Positions 23,406 through 31,691 of a stretch of 34,681 nucleotides of DNA are shown here, piece after piece (the stretch's first letter is position 1; each line of letters starts with the position of its first letter). This DNA is from Betaproteobacteria bacterium (GTDB lineage Bacteria; Pseudomonadota; Gammaproteobacteria; Burkholderiales; Casimicrobiaceae). The stretch covers positions 1 to 34,681 of the forward strand of contig JAOUIA010000038.1 in assembly GCA_029884335.1 (NCBI GenBank), given 5' to 3'. The notes under the pieces were generated by a model, which did no database searches, was not told the DNA's origin, and was given only the letters and a program-made list of their open reading frames with translations. A program made the position numbers and the translations under genes.

Positions 23406-24482
23406 ATGAGCCAACCGCAGATGCGCCGGGCGATCGAGAGCGGCGTCCCCGACAACAAGCAGTTCCTGCACCCGCTGCTCGCGAAGAACTACGGCAACTG
23501 GAAGTGGCACGACCGGCCGCGCCCCGGCGTGCTGCACCACGTCGCGAACTCCGGCGACGAGGTGTGGACGGTGCGCGCCGGCACGCAGCGGCAGATGGAC
23601 GTCCACACGATCCGCAAGCTGTGCGACATCGCCGACAGGTACGCCGAGGGCCACGTGCGCTTCACCATCCGCTCGAACATCGAGTTCATGGTGTCGAGCC
23701 AGGCGAAGGTGGGCCCGCTGGTCGAGGCGCTCGAGTCGTCCGGCTTCCCGGTCGGCGGCACCGGCAACTCGGTGTCGATGATCGCCCACACGCAGGGCTG
23801 GCTGCACTGCGACATCCCCGGCACCGACGCCTCCGGCGCGGTGAAGGCGCTGATGGACGAGCTGATCGTCGAGTTCCGGCGCGAGGAGATGCCCAACCGC
23901 GTGCACCTGTCGACGTCGTGCTGCGAGATCAACTGCGGCGGCCAGGCCGACATCGCGATCATCGTGCAGCACACCAAGCCGCCGAAGATCAACCACGACC
24001 TCGTCGCCAACGTCTGCGAGCGACCGGCCGTCGTCGCGCGCTGCCCGGTGGCCGCGATCCGCCCGGCGCTGGTCAACGGCAAGCCCTCGCTCGAGGTCGA
24101 CGAGAAGAAGTGCATCTGCTGCGGCGCCTGCTACCCGCCCTGCCCGCCGATGCAGATCAACGATCCCGAGCACAGCAAGCTCGCGATCTGGGTCGGCGGC
24201 AAGAACTCGAACGCGCGCGCCAAGCCGACGTTCATGAAGATGGTCGCCTCCGGGTTGCCGAACAACCCGCCGCGCTGGCCGGAGGTCACGGTCGTGGTCA
24301 AGAAGATCCTCGCCGTCTACAAGGAGGACGCGCGGCCGTGGGAGCGCCTCTCGGACTGGGTCGAGCGCATCGGCTGGCCGCGCTTCTTCGAGAAGACCGA
24401 CCTGCCGTTCACCAAGTACCTGATCGACGACTGGCGCGGGGCGCGGGCGAACCTGAACGCGTCGACGCACATCCGCTTCTGA
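23406..24482 (+). CDS. dsrB: Reverse dissimilatory sulfite reductase beta subunit
   Basis: The 358-aa DsrB has Cys135, Cys172, Cys173 and Cys177 (LHCDIPG and STSCCEINCGGQ), with the spacing of the active-site ligands in known DsrB. The ferredoxin domain has Cys213 (ARCP) and Cys236, Cys239 and Cys242 in KKCICCGACYPPCPP. DsrB carries the catalytically active sirohaem in characterised enzymes. A GGGAGCAC ribosome site in the 11-bp gap after dsrA serves its ATG. It is followed by a 123-bp gap holding a palindromic repeat before dsrE, which may limit read-through and favour independent dosage of dsrAB. Confidence 0.98.
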   Translation: MSQPQMRRAIESGVPDNKQFLHPLLAKNYGNWKWHDRPRPGVLHHVANSGDEVWTVRAGTQRQMDVHTIRKLCDIADRYAEGHVRFTIRSNIEFMVSSQAKVGPLVEALESSGFPVGGTGNSVSMIAHTQGWLHCDIPGTDASGAVKALMDELIVEFRREEMPNRVHLSTSCCEINCGGQADIAIIVQHTKPPKINHDLVANVCERPAVVARCPVAAIRPALVNGKPSLEVDEKKCICCGACYPPCPPMQINDPEHSKLAIWVGGKNSNARAKPTFMKMVASGLPNNPPRWPEVTVVVKKILAVYKEDARPWERLSDWVERIGWPRFFEKTDLPFTKYLIDDWRGARANLNASTHIRF

Positions 24483-24509
24483 TGCGCCGGCGCGGGGCAC
24501 GACGCCTGT

Positions 24510-24578
24510 CGGTCATCCCCGCGACGGCGGGGATCCAGCGACGTCCGTGGAAAGACGCTGGATTCCCGCTGGCGCCGG
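24510..24578. repeat. Palindromic repeat between dsrB and dsrE
   Basis: The left part GTCATCCCCGCGACGGCGGG is itself a hairpin. GGGGATCCAGCG pairs with CGCTGGATTCCC about 20 bp later, making a larger fold. It belongs to the same GTC..CCCCGC..GCGGGG family as the copies at 4509, 26046 and 33015, but is diverged. Confidence 0.7.
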
Positions 24579-24605
24579 AGTGAAGACGCGGAAATGGAGC
24601 GACCG

Positions 24606-24965
24606 ATGAAGTTCGGCATCCTGGTCAACGAAGGCCCCTACCAGCACCAGGCCGGCGACTCCGCCTACCTGTTCTGCAAGGCGGCGCTGGCGAAGGGCCA
24701 CGAGATCCACCGCGTGTTCTTCTACCACGACGGCGTCAACAACTCGTCGCGGCTGACCGAGCCGCCGCAGGACGACCGCAACGTCGTCGCGCGCTGGTCG
24801 AAGCTCGCCGCGGACCACGGCGTCGACCTCGTCGTCTGCGTGGCGGCGGCGCTGCGCCGCGGCATCAAGGACGAGAACCTCGCGCCCGGCTTCCGCATCT
24901 CGGGCCTCGGGCAGCTGGTCGAGTCGGCGATAGGCGCCGACCGGCTGGTCGTGTTCGGCGACTGA
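24606..24965 (+). CDS. dsrE: DsrE, sulfur transfer subunit
   Basis: The 119-aa protein has the DsrE/TusD fold and opens MKFGILVNEGPYQHQAGDSA. The persulfide-carrying cysteine is Cys78 in VDLVVCVAAALRRG, at the same residue number as the active cysteine of Allochromatium DsrE. DsrE joins DsrF and DsrH in a heterohexamer that donates sulfur to DsrC. A start at 24594 is possible but would add only four residues; the ATG at 24606 matches the family. The gene begins the EFHC block after the repeat-bearing gap. Confidence 0.97.
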   Translation: MKFGILVNEGPYQHQAGDSAYLFCKAALAKGHEIHRVFFYHDGVNNSSRLTEPPQDDRNVVARWSKLAADHGVDLVVCVAAALRRGIKDENLAPGFRISGLGQLVESAIGADRLVVFGD

Positions 24966-24978
24966 CGGAGGGCGCCCC

Positions 24979-25350
24979 GTGGCCGAAGGCACCACCAGGA
25001 AGGTGATGTTCGTCAACCGCACCGCCCCGTACGGGACCGTCTATGCGCTCGAGTCGCTGGAGGTCGTGCTGATCACCGCCGCCTTCGACCAGGACGTCTC
25101 GCTCGCGTTCATCGGCGACGGCGTGTGGCAGCTCAAGAAGGGACAGCAGACCAAGGGCATCGAGACGAAGAACTTCTCGCCCACCTACCGCGCGCTCGAG
25201 GGCTACGACATCGAGAAGCTGTACGTCGAGCGCGAGGCGCTCGCCGAGCGCGGCCTCGCCCCCGAGGACCTGGTCGTCGACGTCACGGTGCTGCCGGCCC
25301 GCGAGCTCGGCGCCCTGATGGACGGGCAGGACGTCATCCTGAGCTTCTGA
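24979..25350 (+). CDS. dsrF: DsrF, sulfur transfer subunit
   Basis: The 123-aa protein, equivalent to TusC, begins at GTG with a CGGAGGG ribosome site 7 bp upstream. It shows the DsrE-fold motifs KVMFVNRTAPYGTVYALESL and DVSLAFIGDGVWQLKKGQ. It has no cysteine, consistent with a structural role in the DsrEFH hexamer, where DsrE carries the active thiol. Gaps are 13 bp after dsrE and 5 bp before dsrH, so expression is coupled. Confidence 0.97.
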   Translation: MAEGTTRKVMFVNRTAPYGTVYALESLEVVLITAAFDQDVSLAFIGDGVWQLKKGQQTKGIETKNFSPTYRALEGYDIEKLYVEREALAERGLAPEDLVVDVTVLPARELGALMDGQDVILSF

Positions 25351-25355
25351 AGAAC

Positions 25356-25652
25356 ATGCTGCACATCGTCAACAAGTCGCACCTGGAGCGCAGCGCGCTC
25401 GACGCCTGCCTGCGCATCGCCACCGGCGGCACGCTCCTGCTCATCGAGGACGGCGTCTACGCGGCGCTCGCCGGCACGCCCGGCGAGGCGAAGCTGCGCG
25501 ACGCGATGGCGCGCTTCAAGGTGTGCGCCCTCGCCCCCGACCTCGAGGCGCGCGGCGTGGCCGACCGCGTGATGGAAGGCGTCGCGCTGGTCGACTACGG
25601 CGGTTTCGTCGACCTGGTCGCAAGCCACCCGACCTGCCAATCCTGGCTCTGA
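25356..25652 (+). CDS. dsrH: DsrH, sulfur transfer subunit
   Basis: This is a 98-aa TusB-type protein. It starts MLHIVNKSHLERSALDACLR, the family N-terminus, with Cys18 at the position of the conserved DsrH cysteine, and ends HPTCQSWL. The long frame upstream of 25356 overlaps dsrF and is not coding. DsrH completes the DsrE2F2H2 hexamer. dsrC follows after 52 bp. Confidence 0.96.
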   Translation: MLHIVNKSHLERSALDACLRIATGGTLLLIEDGVYAALAGTPGEAKLRDAMARFKVCALAPDLEARGVADRVMEGVALVDYGGFVDLVASHPTCQSWL

Positions 25653-25704
25653 CGGCCGTCCCGGGCCCGTCACCCCTCCCCTCCCATCGACCCTGGAGAA
25701 CCCC

Positions 25705-26040
25705 ATGCCCAGCATCGAAGTCAACGGCAACAACTACGAGACCGACGAGGAAGGCTATCTCGTCAACCTCGCCGACTGGAACGAGGACATCGCCAAGCAC
25801 ATCGCGGTGGCCGAGAACGTCGAGATGAGCGAGAACCACTGGGAAGTGGTGAACTTCCTGCGCAAGTACTACGAGGAGTACCAGATCGCGCCCGCGGTCC
25901 GCGTGCTCACCAAGGCGATCGGCAAGCAGCTCGGCCCCGACAAGGGCAACAGCCAGTACCTCTACGAGCTGTTCCCCTACGGTCCGGCGAAGCAGGCGTG
26001 CAAGATCGCGGGACTGCCCAAGCCGACCGGGTGCGTGTAG
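25705..26040 (+). CDS. dsrC: DsrC, sulfur-carrying substrate protein
   Basis: The 111-aa protein has both functional cysteines on the flexible C-terminal arm: Cys99 (KQACKIAG) and the penultimate Cys110 (PTGCV), spaced 11 residues apart as in true DsrC. The body contains the family segments YLVNLADWNEDIA and HWEVVNFLRKYYEEYQ. DsrC accepts sulfur from DsrEFH, presents it to DsrAB, and the resulting disulfide or trisulfide form is processed by the membrane complex with DsrK. A CCTGGAGAA ribosome site precedes the ATG. It is followed by a palindromic repeat before dsrM. Confidence 0.98.
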   Translation: MPSIEVNGNNYETDEEGYLVNLADWNEDIAKHIAVAENVEMSENHWEVVNFLRKYYEEYQIAPAVRVLTKAIGKQLGPDKGNSQYLYELFPYGPAKQACKIAGLPKPTGCV

Positions 26041-26045
26041 CACCC

Positions 26046-26081
26046 CGTCGTCCCCGCGCAGGCGGGGACCCAGCGTCTTAG
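26046..26081. repeat. Palindromic repeat between dsrC and dsrM
   Basis: The 28-bp core (CGTCGTCCCCGCGCAGGCGG and on) differs by one base from the copy at 4509-4536. The hairpin ends only about 16 bp before the dsrM ATG, and no Shine-Dalgarno is visible between them, so the fold may influence dsrM translation. Confidence 0.8.
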
Positions 26082-26088
26082 CCCCCCG

Positions 26089-26823
26089 ATGTCCACCGCA
26101 TCCCTCGTCTTCGCCGCCCTGTTCTACGCGGCCGTCGCGGTGCTCGTCGGCGGGCTCGCCTGGCGGATCCGCCTCTACGCGCGGACGCCCGCGCCCCTCC
26201 GGATACCGACCACCCCCGCCCCGAGGACGCGCGGCGGCGTCGCGCTGCGCCTCGCGCGGGAGGTGGCGCTGTTCGAGAGCCTGTTCAAGGGCGGCGTGTG
26301 GCTGTGGCTGTTCGCGTGGCTGTTCCACGCCGGGCTCGCGCTCGTGCTGCTGCGCCACCTGCGCTACTTCGTCGAGCCGGTCTGGGCGTGGCTCGCCTTC
26401 GTCGTGCCGCTCGGCGTCTACGCCGGATTCGCGATGCTGGCCGGGCTCGCCGGGCTCTGGGTGCGTCGCGTCGCGGTCGAGCGCGTGCGCTACATCTCCA
26501 CGCCGTCGGACCACCTGATGCTCGCGCTGCTCGTCGCCATCGGGCTCTCCGGGTTCGCGATGAAGTACCTCGCGCACACCGACGTCGTCGCGGTCAAGGC
26601 GTTCTTCCTCGGCCTCATGCGCCTCGACCCGCAGCCTCTGCCCGCGGACCCGGTGCTCTGGCTGCACCTCTCGCTGGTCGCCGCGCTGATGCTCGTGTTC
26701 CCGTTCAGCAAGCTGCTGCACGCGCCGGGTCTGTTCTTCTCGCCCTCGCGCAACCAGCCCGACGACTCGCGCGAGCGCCGCCACCTCGCCGCGTGGGCCG
26801 CGCCGCTGGACTCGCACCGCTGA
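26089..26823 (+). CDS. dsrM: DsrM, NarI-like cytochrome b membrane subunit
   Basis: The 244-aa protein has about five membrane spans. Histidines placed for b-type haem ligation occur in LFAWLFHAGLALVLLRHLRY and in VLWLHLSLVAALMLVFPFSKLLHAPG, the NarI-like pattern. DsrM exchanges electrons between the quinone pool and DsrK. It lacks an evident Shine-Dalgarno; the upstream 48 bp are taken up by a hairpin repeat. dsrK starts 7 bp after its stop codon. Confidence 0.95.
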   Translation: MSTASLVFAALFYAAVAVLVGGLAWRIRLYARTPAPLRIPTTPAPRTRGGVALRLAREVALFESLFKGGVWLWLFAWLFHAGLALVLLRHLRYFVEPVWAWLAFVVPLGVYAGFAMLAGLAGLWVRRVAVERVRYISTPSDHLMLALLVAIGLSGFAMKYLAHTDVVAVKAFFLGLMRLDPQPLPADPVLWLHLSLVAALMLVFPFSKLLHAPGLFFSPSRNQPDDSRERRHLAAWAAPLDSHR

Positions 26824-26830
26824 CCCCGTC

Positions 26831-28363
26831 ATGGCCGCCGACGTCAAGGCCCCGCCGCTGCGTGAATTCCCCGAGACGCCGCCGGCGCTCGTGCCCGGCG
26901 CCATGTCGGGGGCGAAGCCGTACGTCGCCAGCGACAAGATCCAGCAGGCGATCGGCTTCCCCGGCGAGTTGACGGAAGGCTGGGAGGGCCGCGCCCTCGG
27001 GCGCATGGGCGAGCTGCTCGACCGCTACCGGTCGCTGCGCGTCTACCTCGACAGCTGCGTGCACTGCGGCGCCTGCGCCGACAAGTGCCACTACTTCCTC
27101 GGCACGCAGGACCCGAAGAACATGCCGGTCGCTCGCCAGGAGCTGATGCGCAGCGTCTACCGCCGCTACTTCACGCTGCCCGGCAAGCTGTTCCCGCGGC
27201 TGGTCGGCGCGCGCGACCTCACGAAGGACGTGCTCGACGAGTGGTACGCGTACTACCACCAGTGCTCCGAGTGCCGCCGCTGCTCGGTGTTCTGCCCCTA
27301 CGGCATCGACACCGCCGAGGTGACGATGGCGGCGCGCGAGATCATGGACGCGGTCGGGCTGGGCCAGAAGTACAGCAACGAGATCATCGGCAAGGTCCAC
27401 CGCGTCGGCAACAACCTCGGCCTGCCGGGCCCGGCGCTCGCCGACACGCTGACGGGGCTCGAGGAGGACACGCTCGAGGAGACGGGGGCGAGCGTGCGCT
27501 TCCCGCTCGACGAGGCGGGCGCCGAGGTGCTGCTGGTCACGCCGTCGGCGGACTTCTTCGCCGAGCCGCACGTCGAGAGCCTGATCGGCTACGCCAAGGT
27601 GTTCCACGCCGCGGGCATCCGCTGGACGCTGTCGTCGAAGGCCTCCGAAGCCGGCAACTTCGGCCTGTTCATCGGCAACTACGACCAGCTGCGCCGCATC
27701 GCGCTGCGCATCCGCGAGGCGGCGCTCGAGCTCGGCGTGAAGCGCATCGTCGTCGGCGAGTGCGGCCACGCCTGGCGCGTGGCGTACAGCTTCTGGAACA
27801 CGCTCGCCGGCATCGGCGCAGGCGGCGACGACCCGTTCGCGCGGGCGCTGCAGAGCCAGCTCGATGCCCGTTACCGGCAGCCGACGCACATCTGCGAGCT
27901 CACCTGGGACCTGATCCGCCAGGGCGCCCTGACGCTCGACCCGGAGGCGAACGACCACCGCGTGGTGACTTTCCACGACTCCTGCAACGTCGCGCGCGGC
28001 TCGGGCATGGGGGATTTCCCCGGCGGCCAGTTCACCATCCCGCGCGACATCGTCAGGGCGGTCGCCAACCGCTACGTCGAAATGGCGCCCGACACGACGC
28101 TCGAGCGCACGTTCTGCTGCGGCGGCGGCGGGGGGCTGCTCACCGACGAGCTCCTCGACCTGCGCGTGAAGGGCGCGCTGCCTCGCATGGAGGCGTTAAA
28201 GGAGGTCGTCGACCGCCATGGCGTCAACTTCATGGCGACGATCTGCGCGATCTGCAAGGCGCAGTTCACCAAGGTCCTTCCCTACTACGGCTTCAAGATG
28301 GGCATGGTGGGCGGCGTCCACCAGCTCGTGAGCACCGCGATCCGGCTCGGCGCGAAGCAGTAG
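26831..28363 (+). CDS. dsrK: DsrK, HdrD-like Fe-S subunit
   Basis: The 510-aa cytoplasmic protein has two [4Fe-4S] motifs: Cys76/79/82/86 (CVHCGACADKC) and Cys145/148/151/155 (CSECRRCSVFC). The CCG-type region has GECGHAWR, FHDSCNVARG, TFCCGGGGGLL and CAICKAQ, which together bind the special catalytic cluster of the HdrD family. DsrK is the subunit that interacts with DsrC. It is paired with DsrM as a minimal quinone-linked module and shares overall architecture with the Fe-S oxidoreductase at 10494-11834. Confidence 0.97.
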   Translation: MAADVKAPPLREFPETPPALVPGAMSGAKPYVASDKIQQAIGFPGELTEGWEGRALGRMGELLDRYRSLRVYLDSCVHCGACADKCHYFLGTQDPKNMPVARQELMRSVYRRYFTLPGKLFPRLVGARDLTKDVLDEWYAYYHQCSECRRCSVFCPYGIDTAEVTMAAREIMDAVGLGQKYSNEIIGKVHRVGNNLGLPGPALADTLTGLEEDTLEETGASVRFPLDEAGAEVLLVTPSADFFAEPHVESLIGYAKVFHAAGIRWTLSSKASEAGNFGLFIGNYDQLRRIALRIREAALELGVKRIVVGECGHAWRVAYSFWNTLAGIGAGGDDPFARALQSQLDARYRQPTHICELTWDLIRQGALTLDPEANDHRVVTFHDSCNVARGSGMGDFPGGQFTIPRDIVRAVANRYVEMAPDTTLERTFCCGGGGGLLTDELLDLRVKGALPRMEALKEVVDRHGVNFMATICAICKAQFTKVLPYYGFKMGMVGGVHQLVSTAIRLGAKQ

Positions 28364-28392
28364 CGTACCGTCCCGCACGAAAGAGAGCACGC

Positions 28393-30363
28393 ATGTCCTC
28401 GACGACCGTACCTTCCGACAAGCTCACGTTCCGCCGCTACCGCGACGGGGACACGGCGTTCAAGTCGTGGCGCGAGCAGATCTTCCAGGCGAGCTGGTCG
28501 CACAAGTGCCCGACGTACATCCAGTCCACGCCCCCTTGCCAGGGCAGCTGCCCGGCGGGCGAGGACATCCGCGGCTACCTCAACATCGTGCGCGGCATCG
28601 AGAAGCCGCCGCTTCGCGCCGACGGCAAGCCGGCGATGGGCTGGCAGGAGTACGCGTGGCGGCGGCTCACGCAGGCCAATCCGTTCCCCTCGGTGATGGG
28701 ACGCGTGTGCCCGGCGCCGTGCGAGACGGGCTGCAACCGCAACGAGGTCGAGGACCACGTCGGCATCAACTCGGTCGAGCACTACCTCGGCGAGTACGCG
28801 ATCGCCAACGGCCTCGGGTTCGACGCCCCGCCGGCGCCGACGGGCAAGCGCGTCGCCGTGATCGGCGGCGGCCCGGCCGGCCTGTCGTGCGCCTACCAGC
28901 TCGCGCTCAAGGGTCACGCGGTCACCGTCTTCGACGAGCACGAGCACCTCGGCGGGATGATGCGCTACGGCATTCCGGGCTTCCGCACGCCGCGCGAGAT
29001 CCTCGACGCCGAGATCCAGCGCATCCTCGCCCTCGGCGTCGAGGCGCGCCTCGCGTGCCGCGTCGGCACCGACGTGACGCTCGAGCAGCTGCGCCGGGAC
29101 TTCGACGCCGTGTTCCTCGGCATGGGCGCGCAGTCGGGACGCCCGCTGCCGGCGGCGGGCGGCGACGCGCCCAACGTCGTCACGGCCACCGCGTTCCTGC
29201 GCGCGTTCAACGACGGCCGCCTGCGGCACGTCGGCAAGCGCGTGGTGATCGTCGGCGGCGGCGACACGTCGATCGACGTCGCCACCGTGGCGCGCCGCCT
29301 CGGCCACATCGACAACCCGCGTCCGACCGACTTCCCCGAGCGCGCGATCGCCGGCCACATGGCGCACGACGTGGCGGAGATCTCGGTCAAGCAGGGCGCC
29401 GAGGTGACGCTGACCTCCGTGTTCGACGTCGAGAGGATGCAGGCCAACAAGCACGAGATCGAGCAGGCGCTCGCCGAGGGCATCGCGATCCGCGGCGGGC
29501 TCGCCCCCGTCGGCGTGAAGCGCGACGCGGCGGGACGGGCGATCGCGCTCACCGTCGCGCGCTGCGAGGCGAAGTTCGTCGGCCCGAAGCTGGAGATCAA
29601 GGTCGCCGAGGGCACCGAGGAGGACATTCCCGCCGATCTCATCGTCTCGGCGGTCGGCCAGGCGGTCGACTTCACCGGCCTCGAGGAGTTCGACACGGGA
29701 CGCGGCGCGATCCAGGCCGACCGCAACTACCAGGTGCCCGGCAAGCCCGGGACGTTCGCCGGCGGCGACGTGATCCGGCCGCACCTGCTCACCACCGCGA
29801 TCGGCCACGGCGCCATCGCCGCCGAAGGCATCGACCGGTTCCTGCGCGGCGAGGCGCTCGAGAAGCGGCCGAAGATCGACGTCCACGCGTTCGACATCAA
29901 GCGCAAGATGGTCGAGAAGGGGCTCACGTTCTCCGAGACGCACGAGCCGATCCACGGCACGGACAGGTCGAATGCCGCCGTGCACAACTACGACAACCGG
30001 TCGGAGCGGTACGTGATCCCGCACGACGAGCTGTTCCTCGGCCACTTCGGCTACACGCCGCGGCTGCGGCGCAAGGTGATCACGCTCAACCGGGAGTCGG
30101 CGCTGGGCAACTTCGAGGAGCGCCTCGCCCCGCTCGCCGAGACCGAGGCGGTGGCCGAGGCGAAGCGCTGCATGAGCTGCGGGCTCTGCTTCGAGTGCGA
30201 CAACTGCGTCGTCTACTGCCCGCAGACCGCGGTCGCGCGCGTGCCGAAGAAGGAGTCGACCACCGGCCGCTACGTGTACACCGACTACGACAAGTGCATC
30301 GGCTGCCACATCTGCGCGGATGTCTGCCCCACCGGCTACATCCAGATGGGGCTGGGCGAGTAG
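28393..30363 (+). CDS. dsrL: DsrL, NAD(P)H:acceptor oxidoreductase
   Basis: The 656-aa protein is nearly identical in length to Allochromatium DsrL. The N-terminal Fe-S domain has CPTYIQSTPPCQGSC and VCPAPCETGC. Two Rossmann sites follow, VIGGGPAGLSCAYQLA (FAD) and VIVGGGDTSIDVATVARR (NAD(P)), as in GltD-like enzymes. The C-terminus carries a ferredoxin domain with CMSCGLCFECDNC and CIGCHICADVC. In sulfur oxidisers DsrL takes electrons from DsrAB and reduces NAD(P)+; its presence is a strong marker for the oxidative direction. The ATG at 28393 starts the conserved N-terminus; the longer upstream frame is a shadow of dsrK. Confidence 0.97.
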   Translation: MSSTTVPSDKLTFRRYRDGDTAFKSWREQIFQASWSHKCPTYIQSTPPCQGSCPAGEDIRGYLNIVRGIEKPPLRADGKPAMGWQEYAWRRLTQANPFPSVMGRVCPAPCETGCNRNEVEDHVGINSVEHYLGEYAIANGLGFDAPPAPTGKRVAVIGGGPAGLSCAYQLALKGHAVTVFDEHEHLGGMMRYGIPGFRTPREILDAEIQRILALGVEARLACRVGTDVTLEQLRRDFDAVFLGMGAQSGRPLPAAGGDAPNVVTATAFLRAFNDGRLRHVGKRVVIVGGGDTSIDVATVARRLGHIDNPRPTDFPERAIAGHMAHDVAEISVKQGAEVTLTSVFDVERMQANKHEIEQALAEGIAIRGGLAPVGVKRDAAGRAIALTVARCEAKFVGPKLEIKVAEGTEEDIPADLIVSAVGQAVDFTGLEEFDTGRGAIQADRNYQVPGKPGTFAGGDVIRPHLLTTAIGHGAIAAEGIDRFLRGEALEKRPKIDVHAFDIKRKMVEKGLTFSETHEPIHGTDRSNAAVHNYDNRSERYVIPHDELFLGHFGYTPRLRRKVITLNRESALGNFEERLAPLAETEAVAEAKRCMSCGLCFECDNCVVYCPQTAVARVPKKESTTGRYVYTDYDKCIGCHICADVCPTGYIQMGLGE

Positions 30364-30367
30364 CCTC

Positions 30368-30781
30368 ATGCGCCGCGCCACGGCCCTCGCGCGAGCCGCG
30401 CTGCTCATCGCAGCGGGCGCAGCGGTCGTGCTGGCGTCCGGCATCGAGGCGCGCGTGCCGCGGCCGGCGCACGACACGCCGAAGGGCGAGCGCTGCGTCG
30501 AGAACACCGAGTTCATGCGGCGCAACCACATGAAGCTGCTCGTGCACCAGCGCGACCGCACGGTGCGCGAGGGCGTGCGCACGAAGGCGCACAGCCTCGC
30601 CAATTGCGTCGACTGCCACGCCGGCGCGACCACGCGCAGCGTGATCGCCCGCGGGCCCGACGGGAGCGAAGGCTTCTGCGCGGGCTGCCACGCCTACGTC
30701 GGCGTGACGCTCGACTGCTTCGAGTGCCACGCCGCGACCCCCCGCGCCGCGGCCACCGCCGCCGCGGAGGAGCGCCCGTGA
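30368..30781 (+). CDS. dsrJ: DsrJ, periplasmic trihaem cytochrome c
   Basis: The 137-aa protein has an N-terminal hydrophobic signal or anchor (residues 9-24) and three CxxCH haem sites: Cys80-His84, Cys104-His108 and Cys117-His121. Cys43 (GERCVENTEFM) matches the unusual cysteine reported as a distal haem ligand in DsrJ. It forms the periplasmic part of DsrMKJOP. The ATG lies 4 bp after the dsrL stop. It ends in an alanine-rich tail and is followed by 163 bp of repeats before dsrO. Confidence 0.95.
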   Translation: MRRATALARAALLIAAGAAVVLASGIEARVPRPAHDTPKGERCVENTEFMRRNHMKLLVHQRDRTVREGVRTKAHSLANCVDCHAGATTRSVIARGPDGSEGFCAGCHAYVGVTLDCFECHAATPRAAATAAAEERP

Positions 30782-30880
30782 CCCTTCACCCCCAGCCCTT
30801 CTCCCCGCTTCCGCGGGGCGAGGGGAGCATGACCCCTCACCCCCGGCCCCTCTCCCCGCTTCCGCGGGGCCAGGGGAGTG
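30781..30880. repeat. Two tandem 51-bp hairpin repeats after dsrJ
   Basis: Two copies with a 51-bp period begin at 30781 and 30832 and share ACCC(T/C)TCACCCCC followed by CTCCCCGCTTCCGCGGGG. Each folds as CCCCGC-TTCC-GCGGGG extended by flanking CTC/GAG pairs. They resemble intergenic terminator-like repeats and may reduce read-through from dsrJ to dsrO. Confidence 0.75.
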
Positions 30881-30881
30881 C

Positions 30882-30947
30882 GAGCCCGCAGGGCCGCCCC
30901 GGAGACGAACGGCTCCCGCGGCGCGTGGCGCGGAGGGCAGTCCATTG
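30882..30947 (+). repeat. 65-bp-type repeat supplying the ribosome site and start codon of dsrO
   Basis: GAGCCCGCAGGGCCGCCCC begins the block and GCGGAGGGCAGTCCA ends it, followed by the dsrO TTG. The same block occurs in tandem at 34555-34681, where the corresponding end reads GGAGGGTAGTCCA followed by ATG. The dsrO start codon therefore aligns with the ATG of the other copies, and the GGAGGG is its Shine-Dalgarno. Confidence 0.75.
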
Positions 30948-31688
30948 ACCGATCGGCGCGACGACGTCGACGCCGGCCGCCGCCAGTTCGTCGGCTGGGG
31001 CGTGGCGATGGCCGGCGCCACGCTGGCGCCGGGCGTCATGCTGTTCGACCTCGCGCACGGGCGCGCGCCGGAGGCGCCGGCGCCCAGGGGCGTGCGCTGG
31101 GGCATGCTGGTCGACGCCACGCGCTGCGCGCCCGACTGCAACGCGTGCATCGTCGCCTGCGCGAAGGAGCACGGCCTGCCGGACGGCAAGCGCTCGACGG
31201 ACGCGCAGTGGATCCGCAAGGTCGAGCTCAAGGACCTGCGGAGCGGCCGCGCGCTCGGCGCGCCGGTCATGTGCCAGCACTGCGCCAAGCCGCCGTGCGT
31301 GGACGTCTGCCCCACGGGCGCGTCGTTCAAGCGCGCCGACGGGATCGTGCTGGTCGATCGCCACACCTGCATCGGCTGCCGCTACTGCATGCTGGCGTGC
31401 CCCTACCAGGCGCGCTCGTTCGTCCACGAGCCGGTCGTCAACCCGCAGCCGGACGTCCCGCGCGGCAAGGGCTGCGTGGAGTCGTGCACGCTGTGCGTGC
31501 ATCGCATCGACCGCGACCGGGCGCCGGCGTGCGTCGAGGCTTGCGCCGCCGCCGGCCATCGTGCGCTGGTCTTCGGCGACCTCAACGACCCGGGCAGCGA
31601 GATCGCGAAGCGCGTCGCGAGCTACGCCACCGCGCCGCTGCGTCCCGGGCTCGGCCTCGACCCCGGCGTCCGCTACCACGGTATCTGA
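30945..31688 (+). CDS. dsrO: DsrO, periplasmic ferredoxin-like subunit
   Basis: The 247-aa protein has a twin-arginine signal (Arg12-Arg13-Gln-Phe-Val) and hydrophobic h-region to about residue 35, so it is exported folded by Tat. Four [4Fe-4S] sites are visible: CAPDCNACIVAC, CQHCAKPPCVDVC, CIGCRYCMLAC and CVESCTLC with ACVEAC, the NrfC/HybA pattern. It links DsrJ and DsrP. The start is TTG at 30945, the only initiation codon upstream of the twin arginines in this frame. It is provided by the repeat at 30882-30947. Confidence 0.95.
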   Translation: MTDRRDDVDAGRRQFVGWGVAMAGATLAPGVMLFDLAHGRAPEAPAPRGVRWGMLVDATRCAPDCNACIVACAKEHGLPDGKRSTDAQWIRKVELKDLRSGRALGAPVMCQHCAKPPCVDVCPTGASFKRADGIVLVDRHTCIGCRYCMLACPYQARSFVHEPVVNPQPDVPRGKGCVESCTLCVHRIDRDRAPACVEACAAAGHRALVFGDLNDPGSEIAKRVASYATAPLRPGLGLDPGVRYHGI

Positions 31689-31691
31689 CCG

